A stretch of DNA of 64,000 bases from Solimonas sp. (lineage in GTDB: Bacteria > Pseudomonadota > Gammaproteobacteria > Nevskiales > Nevskiaceae), in NCBI GenBank assembly GCA_030149365.1, contig JASBRP010000034.1, positions 50,434-114,433 of the forward strand, given 5' to 3'. Shown here piece after piece: positions 35,133-43,586 of this stretch. Under the pieces are notes generated by a model. It was not told where the DNA came from and ran no database searches. It saw only the letters and a program-made list of their open reading frames with translations. Position numbers and translations under genes: made by a program. Within the stretch, counting starts at the first letter, position 1. Each line of letters opens with the position of its first letter.

Positions 35133-36480
35133 TATCTTTTGGTCCATCGGCGGGTTCATCCTGGCGATCGGCATCCTGGTCGCCTTCCACGAGTTCGGCC
35201 ATTACTGGGTGGCGCGCCGCTGCGGCGTCAAGGTGCTGCGCTTCTCGATCGGCTTCGGTCGCCGCATCTGGAGCCGCACCTCCCGTGACGGCGTGGAATG
35301 GACCCTGTCCGCCATCCCGCTGGGCGGCTACGTCAAGATGCTCGACGAGCGCGAGGGGCCGGTGCCGGCGGAGCTGCGCGGGCAGGCCTTCAACAATGCC
35401 ACGGTCGGCAAGCGCTTCCTGATCGTGGCGGCCGGGCCGGTCTTCAACTTCCTGCTGGCCATCGCCTTCTACTGGCTGGTCCTGCTGCTGGGCGTGCAGA
35501 GCATCAAGCCGATGATCGCCACCCCGGCCGAGAAGTCCGCCGCGGCCCTGGCCGGCCTGCGGGAGGGCGAGCAGGTCATCGAGGTGGCCGGTGAAGCCAC
35601 CCCGACCTGGATCGACCTGCGCACCGAGCTGCTGGACCAGGCCCTGGGCGGCGGTAGCCTGGCGCTGCGGGTCCAGGCCGCCGACGGCAGCCAGCGCAAC
35701 GCTACCCTCGATCTCAGCCAGGTCCGGGTGGACCCGGAATACGTCTTCGCCGACCTGGGCCTGGAGCCCTACGAGCCGCCGATCCCGCCGGTCGTGGCGC
35801 GGCTGGTCCCCGGCGGCTCGGCCGAGGCCGCCGGCCTGAAGGCCGGAGACCATATCGTCAGCCTCGACGGCCAGCCGATCTCCGACCGCAAGCAGATGAT
35901 CGCCTGGCTCAGCGCCCGGCCCGAGCAGGTGGTCAAGGTCGGCGTCCGCCGTGGAGCCGAGACCCTCGAGCTGCCGGCGATCGTGACCCGCGTCGAGGAA
36001 GGCGGGCGGGTCATCGGGCGCATTGGCGTGGAGATAGCAGCCTCCCCCGATCTGTGGCAGGATTTGCGCGCCGAAAGCCGGCGCGGACCTCTCGAGGCCG
36101 TGCCGGGTGCCGTCGAGCAAACCTGGCGCATGTCCGCGCTGACGCTGAAGATGTTGTGGCGCATGGTGCTCGGCGACGTGTCGGTGAAGAACGTCAGCGG
36201 TCCCATCCAGATCGCCCAGGTGGCCGGGTATTCCGCCCAGGTCGGTCTCGTATCCTTCCTGAGCTTCCTGGCGGTGGTGAGCGTCAGCCTCGGCGTGCTC
36301 AACCTGCTGCCGGTGCCGCTGCTCGATGGCGGGCACCTGCTGTTTTACGGGATCGAAGCGATCAAGGGATCGCCTCTGTCCGAGAGGGCACAGGAGGCGG
36401 GCCAGCGGGTGGGCCTGACCTTCCTGGTGATGTTGATGGGGTTGGCGTTCTACAACGACGTGATGCGCCTGCTGAATTGA
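35125..36480 (+). CDS. rseP: site-2 intramembrane metalloprotease RseP
   Basis: Cleaves the anti-sigma factor RseA within the membrane during envelope stress, releasing sigma-E. H22-E23-x-x-H26 in AFHEFGHYW is the zinc site and D401 (PLLDGGH) the third ligand. Two PDZ domains lie between (about 115-200 and 210-290). The 451 aa length equals the E. coli protein. ATG 35125 overlaps dxr by 8 bp. It stands directly before bamA, whose product it helps to monitor. Confidence 0.97.
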   Translation: MPDIFWSIGGFILAIGILVAFHEFGHYWVARRCGVKVLRFSIGFGRRIWSRTSRDGVEWTLSAIPLGGYVKMLDEREGPVPAELRGQAFNNATVGKRFLIVAAGPVFNFLLAIAFYWLVLLLGVQSIKPMIATPAEKSAAALAGLREGEQVIEVAGEATPTWIDLRTELLDQALGGGSLALRVQAADGSQRNATLDLSQVRVDPEYVFADLGLEPYEPPIPPVVARLVPGGSAEAAGLKAGDHIVSLDGQPISDRKQMIAWLSARPEQVVKVGVRRGAETLELPAIVTRVEEGGRVIGRIGVEIAASPDLWQDLRAESRRGPLEAVPGAVEQTWRMSALTLKMLWRMVLGDVSVKNVSGPIQIAQVAGYSAQVGLVSFLSFLAVVSVSLGVLNLLPVPLLDGGHLLFYGIEAIKGSPLSERAQEAGQRVGLTFLVMLMGLAFYNDVMRLLN

Positions 36481-36515
36481 ACTGCGGCAAATTGACTAAA
36501 AAAGAAACCAGATCA

Positions 36516-38819
36516 GTGAAACCGCTGAGAACGAAGAAAACGGCGCTGGCCAGCGCCATCGCGGCGCTCGTGTTGGCGGGCCAGGCTCATGCCTTCCAGC
36601 CTTTCACGATCAAGGAAATCCGGGCCGACGGCCTGGAGCGCCTCGAGATCGGCACCGTCCTGACCTACCTGCCGCTGTCGGTCGGGGACGAGCTCAATGA
36701 CGCCACCTCGCGCCAGGCCATCCGCTCGCTGTACGGCTCCGGCCTGTTCCAGGACGTGCAGTTGCAGCGTGACGCCGACGCCCTGGTGATCGTGGTCAAG
36801 GAGCGCCCCTCCATCACCAGCTTCACGATCGAGGGCAACGAGAAGATCGGCGGCGACGACCTCAAGAAGTCGCTGAAGGACCTGGGCCTGGCCGAGGGTG
36901 AGCTGTTCAAGCGCGAATTGCTCGACGGCGTCGAGCAGGAACTGCGCCGCCAGTACTACTCCAACGGTTACTACGATGTCGACATCAAGGCGGCGGTCAC
37001 CGAGGAAGGGGGCAACCGCGTCAGCATCAAGATCGACGTGGTCGAGGGCAAGGTCACCCGCATCAAGGACATCAACCTGCTGGGCAACCAGGCCTTCGAG
37101 ACCGCCGATCTGCTCAAGCAGTTCAGCCTCGAGGGCACGCACTGGATGCCCTTCCAGAGCAGCGACAAGTATTCCAAGCAGAAGCTGGTCGGCGACCTGG
37201 AAAAGCTGCAGTCCTACTACCAGGACCGCGGCTACCTCAAGGCCAACGTCTCCTCCGTGCAGGTGGCGCTGACGCCGGAGAAGGACTCGATCTATATCAC
37301 CGTCAACCTGGAAGAGGGCGAGATCTACAAGATCAAGGATCGCCGCTTCTCCGGCGAGACCATCCTCAACGAGCAGTTCCTCAACGCCCTGGTCACCACC
37401 AAGGCGGGCGACATCTTCTCGCGCAAGGAAGCCACCGACAGCGCCAACCGCATCGAGGCCGCGCTGTCCGACATCGGCTATGCCTTCGCCGAGGTCAATC
37501 CGGTTCCCGAGGTGGAAGAGGGCAGCCGCCTGGTCAGCCTCAACTACGTCGTGCAGCCGGGCAAGCGCGCCTACGTGCGCCGCATCGGCTTCAGCGGCAA
37601 CCTCGGCACCAACGACGAGACCCTGCGCCGCGAAATGCGCCAGCTCGAAGCGGCGCCGTTCTCCAAGAGCGCGGTCGAGCGCTCGCGCGTGCGTCTGGCG
37701 CGCCTGCCGTTCATCGAGGACGTCGAGGTCGACACCCGCCCCGTGGCCGGTTCCGACGACCTGGTCGACATCCAGTTCAAGGTCAAGGAGCGTCCGCCCG
37801 GATCGGTGCAGTTCGGTGTCGGCTACTCCGGCGCGCAGGGCTTCCTGATCACCGGCAGCCTGACGCATACCAACTTCCTTGGCACGGGCAACCGTGTCGA
37901 GGTGTCGGCGGAGAACAACTCGATCTCCAAGGCCCTGAGCCTGTCCTGGACCGATCCTTACTTCACCGCCGACGGCATCAGCCAGACGGTGTCGGCGTTC
38001 TACCGCAGTTCCGAATCGGTGATCCGCTACAGCTCGGGCTTCAACACCAACGTGCTGGGCCTGAACCTGACCTACGGCATCCCGCTGTCGGAATTCATGA
38101 CCCTGCGCGCAGGCTTCGGCCTGGACGAGACCTCGATCGAGACCTTCGCGGGCTCGTCCTCGGACGAAGTGCTGCAGTTCGTGATCAACAACGGCACGCG
38201 CTTCCTCAACTACTCGTTCCGCACCGGCATCACCTACGACACGCGCAACCGTACGTTCTTCGCGGATCGCGGATCGTTGCACTCGCTGAGCCTCGACCTG
38301 GGCATGCCCGGCAGCGACATCGAGTTCTACAACATCAGCTACCGCGGCCAGCAGTACGTGCCGATCTACAAGGGCCTGTTCCTGGAAATGAACGGCTCCG
38401 TCGGCCTGGTGGATACCTACGACAACGGCCAGGAAGTCCCGCCCTACGAGCACTTCTTCGCCGGCGGCCCGCGCACCGTGCGTGGCTACCGCGACGGCTC
38501 GCTCGGCCCGCGCGACACGCCGTTCGATAATCCGTACGGCGGCAAATTCCGCGCCACGTCGCAGAACAACCTGGTCGTGCCGCTGCCGATCGCCAGCGAT
38601 GGCAAGTCGACGCGCCTGAACCTGTTCTTCGATATCGGCCAGGTCTTCGCGCAGCCGGACGACTTCGATACCGCCCAGCTACGCCAGTCGGCGGGTATCG
38701 CGTTCTCCTGGTTCACGCCCTTCCTGGGCCTGCTCGACCTGAGCTATGCCTTCCCGCTGAATGACGAGGTAGGCGATGAAACGGATCGCTTCCAGATCCG
38801 TTTCGGCGGCGGCTTCTGA
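36516..38819 (+). CDS. bamA: outer-membrane protein assembly factor BamA
   Basis: Core of the BAM complex that inserts beta-barrel proteins into the outer membrane. A signal peptide (1-26, LVLAGQAHA/FQPF) is followed by five POTRA domains (about 27-420) and a 16-strand barrel. The L6 motif VRGY is at 655-658 (E. coli has VRGF). The protein ends in FQIRFGGGF with the C-terminal aromatic residue. It has 767 aa. GTG 36516 is the preferred start and an in-frame TTG at 36492 is possible; neither has a clear Shine-Dalgarno. skp follows. Confidence 0.96.
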   Translation: MKPLRTKKTALASAIAALVLAGQAHAFQPFTIKEIRADGLERLEIGTVLTYLPLSVGDELNDATSRQAIRSLYGSGLFQDVQLQRDADALVIVVKERPSITSFTIEGNEKIGGDDLKKSLKDLGLAEGELFKRELLDGVEQELRRQYYSNGYYDVDIKAAVTEEGGNRVSIKIDVVEGKVTRIKDINLLGNQAFETADLLKQFSLEGTHWMPFQSSDKYSKQKLVGDLEKLQSYYQDRGYLKANVSSVQVALTPEKDSIYITVNLEEGEIYKIKDRRFSGETILNEQFLNALVTTKAGDIFSRKEATDSANRIEAALSDIGYAFAEVNPVPEVEEGSRLVSLNYVVQPGKRAYVRRIGFSGNLGTNDETLRREMRQLEAAPFSKSAVERSRVRLARLPFIEDVEVDTRPVAGSDDLVDIQFKVKERPPGSVQFGVGYSGAQGFLITGSLTHTNFLGTGNRVEVSAENNSISKALSLSWTDPYFTADGISQTVSAFYRSSESVIRYSSGFNTNVLGLNLTYGIPLSEFMTLRAGFGLDETSIETFAGSSSDEVLQFVINNGTRFLNYSFRTGITYDTRNRTFFADRGSLHSLSLDLGMPGSDIEFYNISYRGQQYVPIYKGLFLEMNGSVGLVDTYDNGQEVPPYEHFFAGGPRTVRGYRDGSLGPRDTPFDNPYGGKFRATSQNNLVVPLPIASDGKSTRLNLFFDIGQVFAQPDDFDTAQLRQSAGIAFSWFTPFLGLLDLSYAFPLNDEVGDETDRFQIRFGGGF

Positions 38820-38880
38820 GCGCCGCAAGCTCTTTCCCGTCACTCTCATTCCATTCATAGACGAACACCGAGATCCAACG

Positions 38881-39399
38881 ATGCGCAACCTCACCCGTAT
38901 CCTCAGCGTCATGACCGTGGCTTCCGCCGTTCTGCTCGCCGCTCCGGCGATGGCCGCCGACACCAAGGTCCTCAGCATCCGCGCCGCGGAGCTGGTGCAG
39001 CAGTCGCCGCAGTTCAAGGCCGGCGCCGACAAGATCAAGGCGGAGTTCGATCGCCGCAAGAACGAGCTCGAAGCCGAAGCCAAGCGCTTCGTCGATGACG
39101 CCGAGAAGTTCAAGAAGGAGCGCGACGTGCTCTCCGCGGCCGATGCCGCCAAGCGCGAGAAGGACCTGACCACGCGCCAGCTCGACCTGCAGTACAAGCA
39201 GCGCCAGTTCCAGGAAGACTTCGCCAACCGTGACCGCCAGCTGACCACCGAGATGATGGCCAAGATCAAGGGCGTGATCGTGCAGGTGGCCAAGGAGAAG
39301 GGTGCCGACGTGGTCGTGCAGGACCCGATCTTCGCCGCGGACTCGGTGGACATCACCGCCGAAGTGCTGAAGCGCCTGCAGGCCGGCGGCGGCAAGTAA
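38881..39399 (+). CDS. skp: periplasmic chaperone Skp/OmpH
   Basis: Holds unfolded outer-membrane proteins on their way to BamA. A signal peptide (1-25, LLAAPAMA/ADTK) precedes a short beta part and a long charged coiled-coil hairpin (about 50-125, ELEAEAKRFVDDAEKFKKE onward). The mature part ends DITAEVLKRLQAG. The protein is 172 aa. ATG 38881 gives a proper signal peptide; the longer in-frame reading overlaps bamA. A strong terminator follows. Confidence 0.94.
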   Translation: MRNLTRILSVMTVASAVLLAAPAMAADTKVLSIRAAELVQQSPQFKAGADKIKAEFDRRKNELEAEAKRFVDDAEKFKKERDVLSAADAAKREKDLTTRQLDLQYKQRQFQEDFANRDRQLTTEMMAKIKGVIVQVAKEKGADVVVQDPIFAADSVDITAEVLKRLQAGGGK

Positions 39400-39417
39400 A
39401 CAGTTGTTTTTCAAGGA

Positions 39418-39446
39418 CGGCCCGCGGCTTGCCGCGGGCCGTTTTT
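39418..39446 (+). terminator. rho-independent terminator after skp
   Basis: A perfect 10-bp GC stem CGGCCCGCGG/CCGCGGGCCG with a CTTG loop and five Ts. It separates bamA-skp from lpxD onward, which are co-transcribed without such a break in E. coli. Confidence 0.95.
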
Positions 39447-39502
39447 CGTTGAGGCCCGCGCGGGTCCGTCGGCCCCGGGAGGGGGCGTAGGCCCGCTGGA
39501 CC

Positions 39503-39511
39503 TGCGATAAT
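39503..39511 (+). promoter_or_regulatory. extended -10 promoter element for lpxD
   Basis: TGC directly before GATAAT (39506-39511), six bases ahead of ATG 39518. There is no -35 match and no Shine-Dalgarno. Transcription would start at or within a base of the ATG, giving a leaderless mRNA. Its placement just after a strong terminator makes a promoter necessary here. Confidence 0.5.
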
Positions 39512-39517
39512 CGCCAC

Positions 39518-40573
39518 ATGACCACGTATAGCCTGGCCGATCTGGCCACAAGATTCGGTCTGGAACTCAAGGGGGAGGGCGGCACGCTCATCGAGGGCGT
39601 CTGCTCGCTGGATCCCGGCAAGCCGGGCTGCATCGGCTTCCTGTCCAACCCCAAGTTCCGCACCCAGCTGGCGTGTACCCGCGCCGCCGCCGTCATCGTC
39701 GGCCCGCGCGATGCCGCGTCGTTGACCACCCCAGGGCTCGTCGCCAAGGACCCCTATTTGGCGTATGCGCGCCTGGCCGCCTTGTTCGATCCCGATCGCG
39801 AGTTCACGGCCGGCATCCAGGCCGGTGCGCAGGTCTCGCCGCAGGCCCGGCTCGCCGCCGGCGTGCATGTCGGCTACAACGCCGTGGTCGAGGCCGGCGC
39901 CGAGCTGGGCGAGGGCGTCTATGTCGGCCCCGGCTGCATCGTCGGCCGCGACGCCGTGATCGGCCCTGGCACGCGCCTGGTGGCGCAGGTGCATATTGGC
40001 GCGCGCGTGCGCATCGGTGGCCGTTGCACGCTGCAGCCGGGTGCCGTGATTGGCTCGCGTGGCTTCGGCAACGCCCGCGGCCCCAACGGCTGGGAGGAAG
40101 TGCCGCAGCTCGGCACCGTCGTCATCGGCGACAACGTCGAGATCGGCTCCAACACCTGCATCGATCGCGGTGCGATCGAGGACACCGTCATCGCCAATGG
40201 CGTGCGCCTGGATAACCTGATCCAGATCGCGCACAACTGCCGCATCGGTGAGCACACCGCCATCGCCGCCTGCACCGGCATCGCCGGCAGCACCACGATC
40301 GGTGCACGCTGCCTGATCGGCGGCGCCGTCGGCATGGCCGGGCACCTCACCATCGCCGATGACGTCGTCATCCTTGGTCGCGGCATGGTCACCAATTCCA
40401 TCACCGAAAAGGGCGTCTACGGCTCCGGCCTGCCGCTCAGCGACGCGCGCGAATGGCGCAAGACCGTCGCGCGCATCCGGCGCCTGGCGCGCCTTGAGGA
40501 GCGGCTGCGCGATGTCGAGCGCCATCTGCAACTCGCCCCCCGGGAACAGGACAATGAACCCAGTGAATCTTGA
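39518..40573 (+). CDS. lpxD: UDP-3-O-(3-hydroxyacyl)glucosamine N-acyltransferase
   Basis: Third step of lipid A synthesis, adding the amide-linked acyl chain from acyl-ACP. An N-terminal uridine-binding domain is followed by a left-handed beta-helix of hexapeptide repeats and a C-terminal helical part. Catalytic His is H239 in QIAHNCRIGEH, the same number as in E. coli. The 351 aa length is standard. fabZ starts 20 bp before the lpxD stop in another frame. Confidence 0.97.
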   Translation: MTTYSLADLATRFGLELKGEGGTLIEGVCSLDPGKPGCIGFLSNPKFRTQLACTRAAAVIVGPRDAASLTTPGLVAKDPYLAYARLAALFDPDREFTAGIQAGAQVSPQARLAAGVHVGYNAVVEAGAELGEGVYVGPGCIVGRDAVIGPGTRLVAQVHIGARVRIGGRCTLQPGAVIGSRGFGNARGPNGWEEVPQLGTVVIGDNVEIGSNTCIDRGAIEDTVIANGVRLDNLIQIAHNCRIGEHTAIAACTGIAGSTTIGARCLIGGAVGMAGHLTIADDVVILGRGMVTNSITEKGVYGSGLPLSDAREWRKTVARIRRLARLEERLRDVERHLQLAPREQDNEPSES

Positions 40574-41027
40574 TATCCGCGAAATCCTCAAGCTGCTGCC
40601 GCACCGCTATCCGTTCCTGCTGGTGGATCGCGTGCTGTCGGTGGATGCGGAGGCCGGGACCCTGGTGGCGCTGAAGAACGTCACCTACAACGAGAACTTC
40701 TTCCCCGGCCATTTCCCGGGGCTGCCGACCATGCCGGGCGTGCTGCAGCTGGAGGCGATGGCCCAGGCCTGCGGCCTGCTGGCGGTGATGCGCTCGGGGT
40801 TGCGCTGCGACTCCGGCTACATCCTGTATTTCGCCGGGATCGACAACTGCCGCTTCAAGCGCCCGGTAGTGCCGGGTGACCAGCTGACCTTCCATATCCG
40901 CCTGGACAAGCACAAGCGCGACCTGTGGAAGTTCTGCGCCCAGGCCAAGGTCGGCGACGAGCTGGCCTGCGAGGCCGACATGATCTGCGTGCTGAAGAAT
41001 GCCGGCCGCGATACCGGGAGCGATTGA
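40554..41027 (+). CDS. fabZ: 3-hydroxyacyl-[ACP] dehydratase FabZ
   Basis: Dehydrates beta-hydroxyacyl-ACP in fatty acid elongation and competes with LpxA/LpxD for hydroxyacyl-ACP. The catalytic pair is H53 (FFPGHFPG) and E67 (VLQLEAMAQ). ATG 40554 gives 157 aa, the family size, and overlaps lpxD by 20 bp. The stop shares one base with the lpxA start (TGATG). Genes for both uses of the shared substrate are thus coupled. Confidence 0.97.
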   Translation: MNPVNLDIREILKLLPHRYPFLLVDRVLSVDAEAGTLVALKNVTYNENFFPGHFPGLPTMPGVLQLEAMAQACGLLAVMRSGLRCDSGYILYFAGIDNCRFKRPVVPGDQLTFHIRLDKHKRDLWKFCAQAKVGDELACEADMICVLKNAGRDTGSD

Positions 41028-41809
41028 TGACCTCGAAGATCCATCCCACCGCCATCGTCGACGCCGATGCGCGGTTGCATCCTTCCGTTGAAGTCGGTCC
41101 CTACACGGTCATCGGGCCGGGCGTGGAGATCGGCGAGAACACCTGGATCGGCCCGCACGTGGTGCTGCGCGGCCCGCTGAAGATCGGCCGCGACAACCGC
41201 ATCTTCCAGTTCAGCTCCATCGGCGAAATCTCGCAGGACAAGACCGCCCGCTACGAAGATGCCACCTCGGTGGAGATCGGCGACGGCAACACGATTCGCG
41301 AGTACGTAACGATCCAGCGCGGAACGCTCAAGGACACCGGCATCACCCGCGTCGGCAACGACAACTGGATCATGGCCAACGTCCACATCGCGCACGACTG
41401 CGTGGTGGGCTCGCACACCATCCTGGCCAACGGCACCACCCTGGCGGGGCATATCACCATCGAGGACTACGCCGGCCTCGGCGGCTACACGCTGGTGCAT
41501 CAGTTCTGCCGCGTGGGCGCCCATGCCTTCACCGGTGGCGGCACCGTGGTGCTGCGCGACCTGCCGCCCTTCGTCATCGCCGAGGGCCAGCCCGCGCGTC
41601 CGCGCGGCATCAACAGCGAAGGTCTCAAGCGCCGCGGTTTCACGGCCGAGCAGATCGACCAGATCAAGGACGCCTACAAGCTGATCTACATGTCCGGCGC
41701 GATCATGGCCGAGGTCAAGGAAAAGCTTGCCGAAATGGCCAAGACCTCCGAGCACGCCGGTCAGACGCTGCACTTCATCGAAACCTCCAAGCGTTCACTG
41801 TCGCGCTAG
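41027..41809 (+). CDS. lpxA: UDP-N-acetylglucosamine O-acyltransferase
   Basis: First step of lipid A synthesis. Trimeric left-handed beta-helix with regular hexapeptide repeats from residue 5 to about 185, then a helical C-terminus. Catalytic His is H123 in HIAHDCVVGSH (E. coli H125). The 260 aa length is normal. It is coupled to fabZ and is followed after 13 bp by lpxB. Confidence 0.97.
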   Translation: MTSKIHPTAIVDADARLHPSVEVGPYTVIGPGVEIGENTWIGPHVVLRGPLKIGRDNRIFQFSSIGEISQDKTARYEDATSVEIGDGNTIREYVTIQRGTLKDTGITRVGNDNWIMANVHIAHDCVVGSHTILANGTTLAGHITIEDYAGLGGYTLVHQFCRVGAHAFTGGGTVVLRDLPPFVIAEGQPARPRGINSEGLKRRGFTAEQIDQIKDAYKLIYMSGAIMAEVKEKLAEMAKTSEHAGQTLHFIETSKRSLSR

Positions 41810-41822
41810 GGCCGGGTCGCCG

Positions 41823-42959
41823 ATGCGTATCGCGCTGGTGGCGGGAGAGCTGTCCGGGGACATCCTCGGCGCCGCCATTGTCCGGTCCCTGAAGCAGCGC
41901 TACCCACAGGCGCAGATCTACGGCGTCACCGGCCCACGCATGGTGGCCGCTGGCTGCGAGACCATTGCTTCCATCGAGGTGCTGTCGGTGATGGGCATCG
42001 CCGAGGTGATCCCGGCGCTGCCGCGGCTGTTCCGCCTGCGGGCGGAGTTGCTGCGCCGCTTCCTGCAGGATCGCCCGGACGTGGTGATCGGCATCGACGC
42101 GCCCGACTTCAACCTGGGCCTGGAGCGCCGCCTGCGCGAGCGCGGCCTGAAGACCGTACACGTGGTCAGCCCCTCCGTGTGGGCCTGGCGGCAGGGGCGG
42201 GTGAAGACCATCGCCCGCTCGGTGGACCGCATGCTCTGCCTGTTCCCTTTCGAGCCGAAGTTCTACGCCGAGCACGGCGTGCCGGCCGACTACATCGGTC
42301 ATCCGCTGGCGGATGAACTGGATGACACCGTGTCGCCCGCCACCGCCCGTGCGGAGCTGGGCCTGCCGGCCGACGGGCCGCTGGTGGCGATCCTGCCCGG
42401 CAGCCGCGGGTCCGAGCTCAAGTACCTGGGCGAGCCCTTCGCGCAGGCGGCCCGGCTGCTGGCGCAGAAGCATCCGGGCATCCGCTTCGTCACACCGGTG
42501 GCCAAGCCCAAGCTGCGGGCCGGGCTGGAGGCAGTGATCCGGACTCACGCGCCGGACCTGCCCTGGACCGTGGTCGACGGTCAGTCGCGCGAGTGCATGC
42601 GAGCCGCCGACGCCGTGTTGCTGGCTTCGGGTACCGCCACGCTGGAGTGCTTGCTGCTGGGCCGGCCGATGGTGGTGGCCTACCGCGGCTCGCCGCTCAC
42701 CGCCTGGCTGATGCTCAAGGCCGGCCTGCTGAAGGCGCGCTACGTCAGCCTGCCCAACCTGCTGTCGGCCGAACCGACCGTCACCGAACTGCTGCAGGAA
42801 GCCGCCAGCCCGGAGCGCCTGGCCGAAGAGGTGAGCCTGCTGCTGGCCGACGGCAAGCCGCGCCGCCGCCAGCTGGCCCAGTTCCACGCTGTGCGCACGG
42901 AACTGCGCCGCGACGCCGCGGGACGGGCGGCCGACGCCATTGCCGGCCTGCTGTCCTAG
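41823..42959 (+). CDS. lpxB: lipid-A-disaccharide synthase
   Basis: GT19 glycosyltransferase joining UDP-2,3-diacylglucosamine and lipid X. The N-terminal AGELSGDILGA motif, SPSVWAWRQGR, and the C-terminal LASGTATLECLLLGRPMVVAYR (one block, residues ~260-281) are characteristic. ATG 41823 gives 378 aa. lpxC and lpxK are not in this window. Its stop TAG forms part of a TAGAAT box in front of rnhB. Confidence 0.97.
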   Translation: MRIALVAGELSGDILGAAIVRSLKQRYPQAQIYGVTGPRMVAAGCETIASIEVLSVMGIAEVIPALPRLFRLRAELLRRFLQDRPDVVIGIDAPDFNLGLERRLRERGLKTVHVVSPSVWAWRQGRVKTIARSVDRMLCLFPFEPKFYAEHGVPADYIGHPLADELDDTVSPATARAELGLPADGPLVAILPGSRGSELKYLGEPFAQAARLLAQKHPGIRFVTPVAKPKLRAGLEAVIRTHAPDLPWTVVDGQSRECMRAADAVLLASGTATLECLLLGRPMVVAYRGSPLTAWLMLKAGLLKARYVSLPNLLSAEPTVTELLQEAASPERLAEEVSLLLADGKPRRRQLAQFHAVRTELRRDAAGRAADAIAGLLS

Positions 42960-42968
42960 AATCCCTTC

Positions 42969-43586
42969 ATGCCTCGTCGGGTCGCCATTTCCAGCTATAC
43001 CCATGCCTTCGTCGCCGGCGTGGACGAAGCTGGCCGCGGCTGCCTGGCCGGGCCGGTCTATGCCGCCGCGGTGATTCTCGATGCAGGCCACGGCATCCGC
43101 GGCCTGGACGATTCCAAGCAGCTCACGGCGCTGCAGCGCGAGAAGCTGTTCGACCTGGTCCAGCGCCGTGCCGTGGCCTGTGCCATCGCCCGTGCCGAGG
43201 TCGACGAGATCGAGCGGCTCAATATCCTGCATGCCTCGATGCTGGCGATGCAGCGTGCGGTGCAGATGCTCAGCCCCGCCGCGCAGCACTGCCTGATCGA
43301 CGGCAACCGCCTGCCGGTCGGGCTGCCCTGCAGTGCCGAGGCGGTGGTGGAGGGCGATGCCATCCATTCGCCGATCATGGCTGCCTCGATCTTGGCCAAG
43401 GTGGCGCGCGACCGCGAGATGCAGCGGCTCGATGCCGAATACCCAGGCTACGGTTTTGCCAAGCACAAGGGTTACGGCACGCCTGATCATCTGCAGGCCC
43501 TGCGTCGCCAGGGGCCGAGCCTGATCCACCGCATGGGCTTCGCGCCCTGCGCGCAGCCGGACCTGTTCGCGGGCGGTGCCGCATGA
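42969..43586 (+). CDS. rnhB: ribonuclease HII
   Basis: Removes RNA from RNA-DNA hybrids and single ribonucleotides from DNA. The D19-E20 pair sits in [15 protein letters not shown], with Cys where most homologues have Pro. LDDSKQLT and AKVARDREM hold the remaining acidic residues. It has 205 aa. The six bases between TAGAAT (42957-42962) and ATG 42969 leave no room for a Shine-Dalgarno. The stop overlaps dnaE by ATGA. Confidence 0.95.
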   Translation: MPRRVAISSYTHAFVAGVDEAGRGCLAGPVYAAAVILDAGHGIRGLDDSKQLTALQREKLFDLVQRRAVACAIARAEVDEIERLNILHASMLAMQRAVQMLSPAAQHCLIDGNRLPVGLPCSAEAVVEGDAIHSPIMAASILAKVARDREMQRLDAEYPGYGFAKHKGYGTPDHLQALRRQGPSLIHRMGFAPCAQPDLFAGGAA

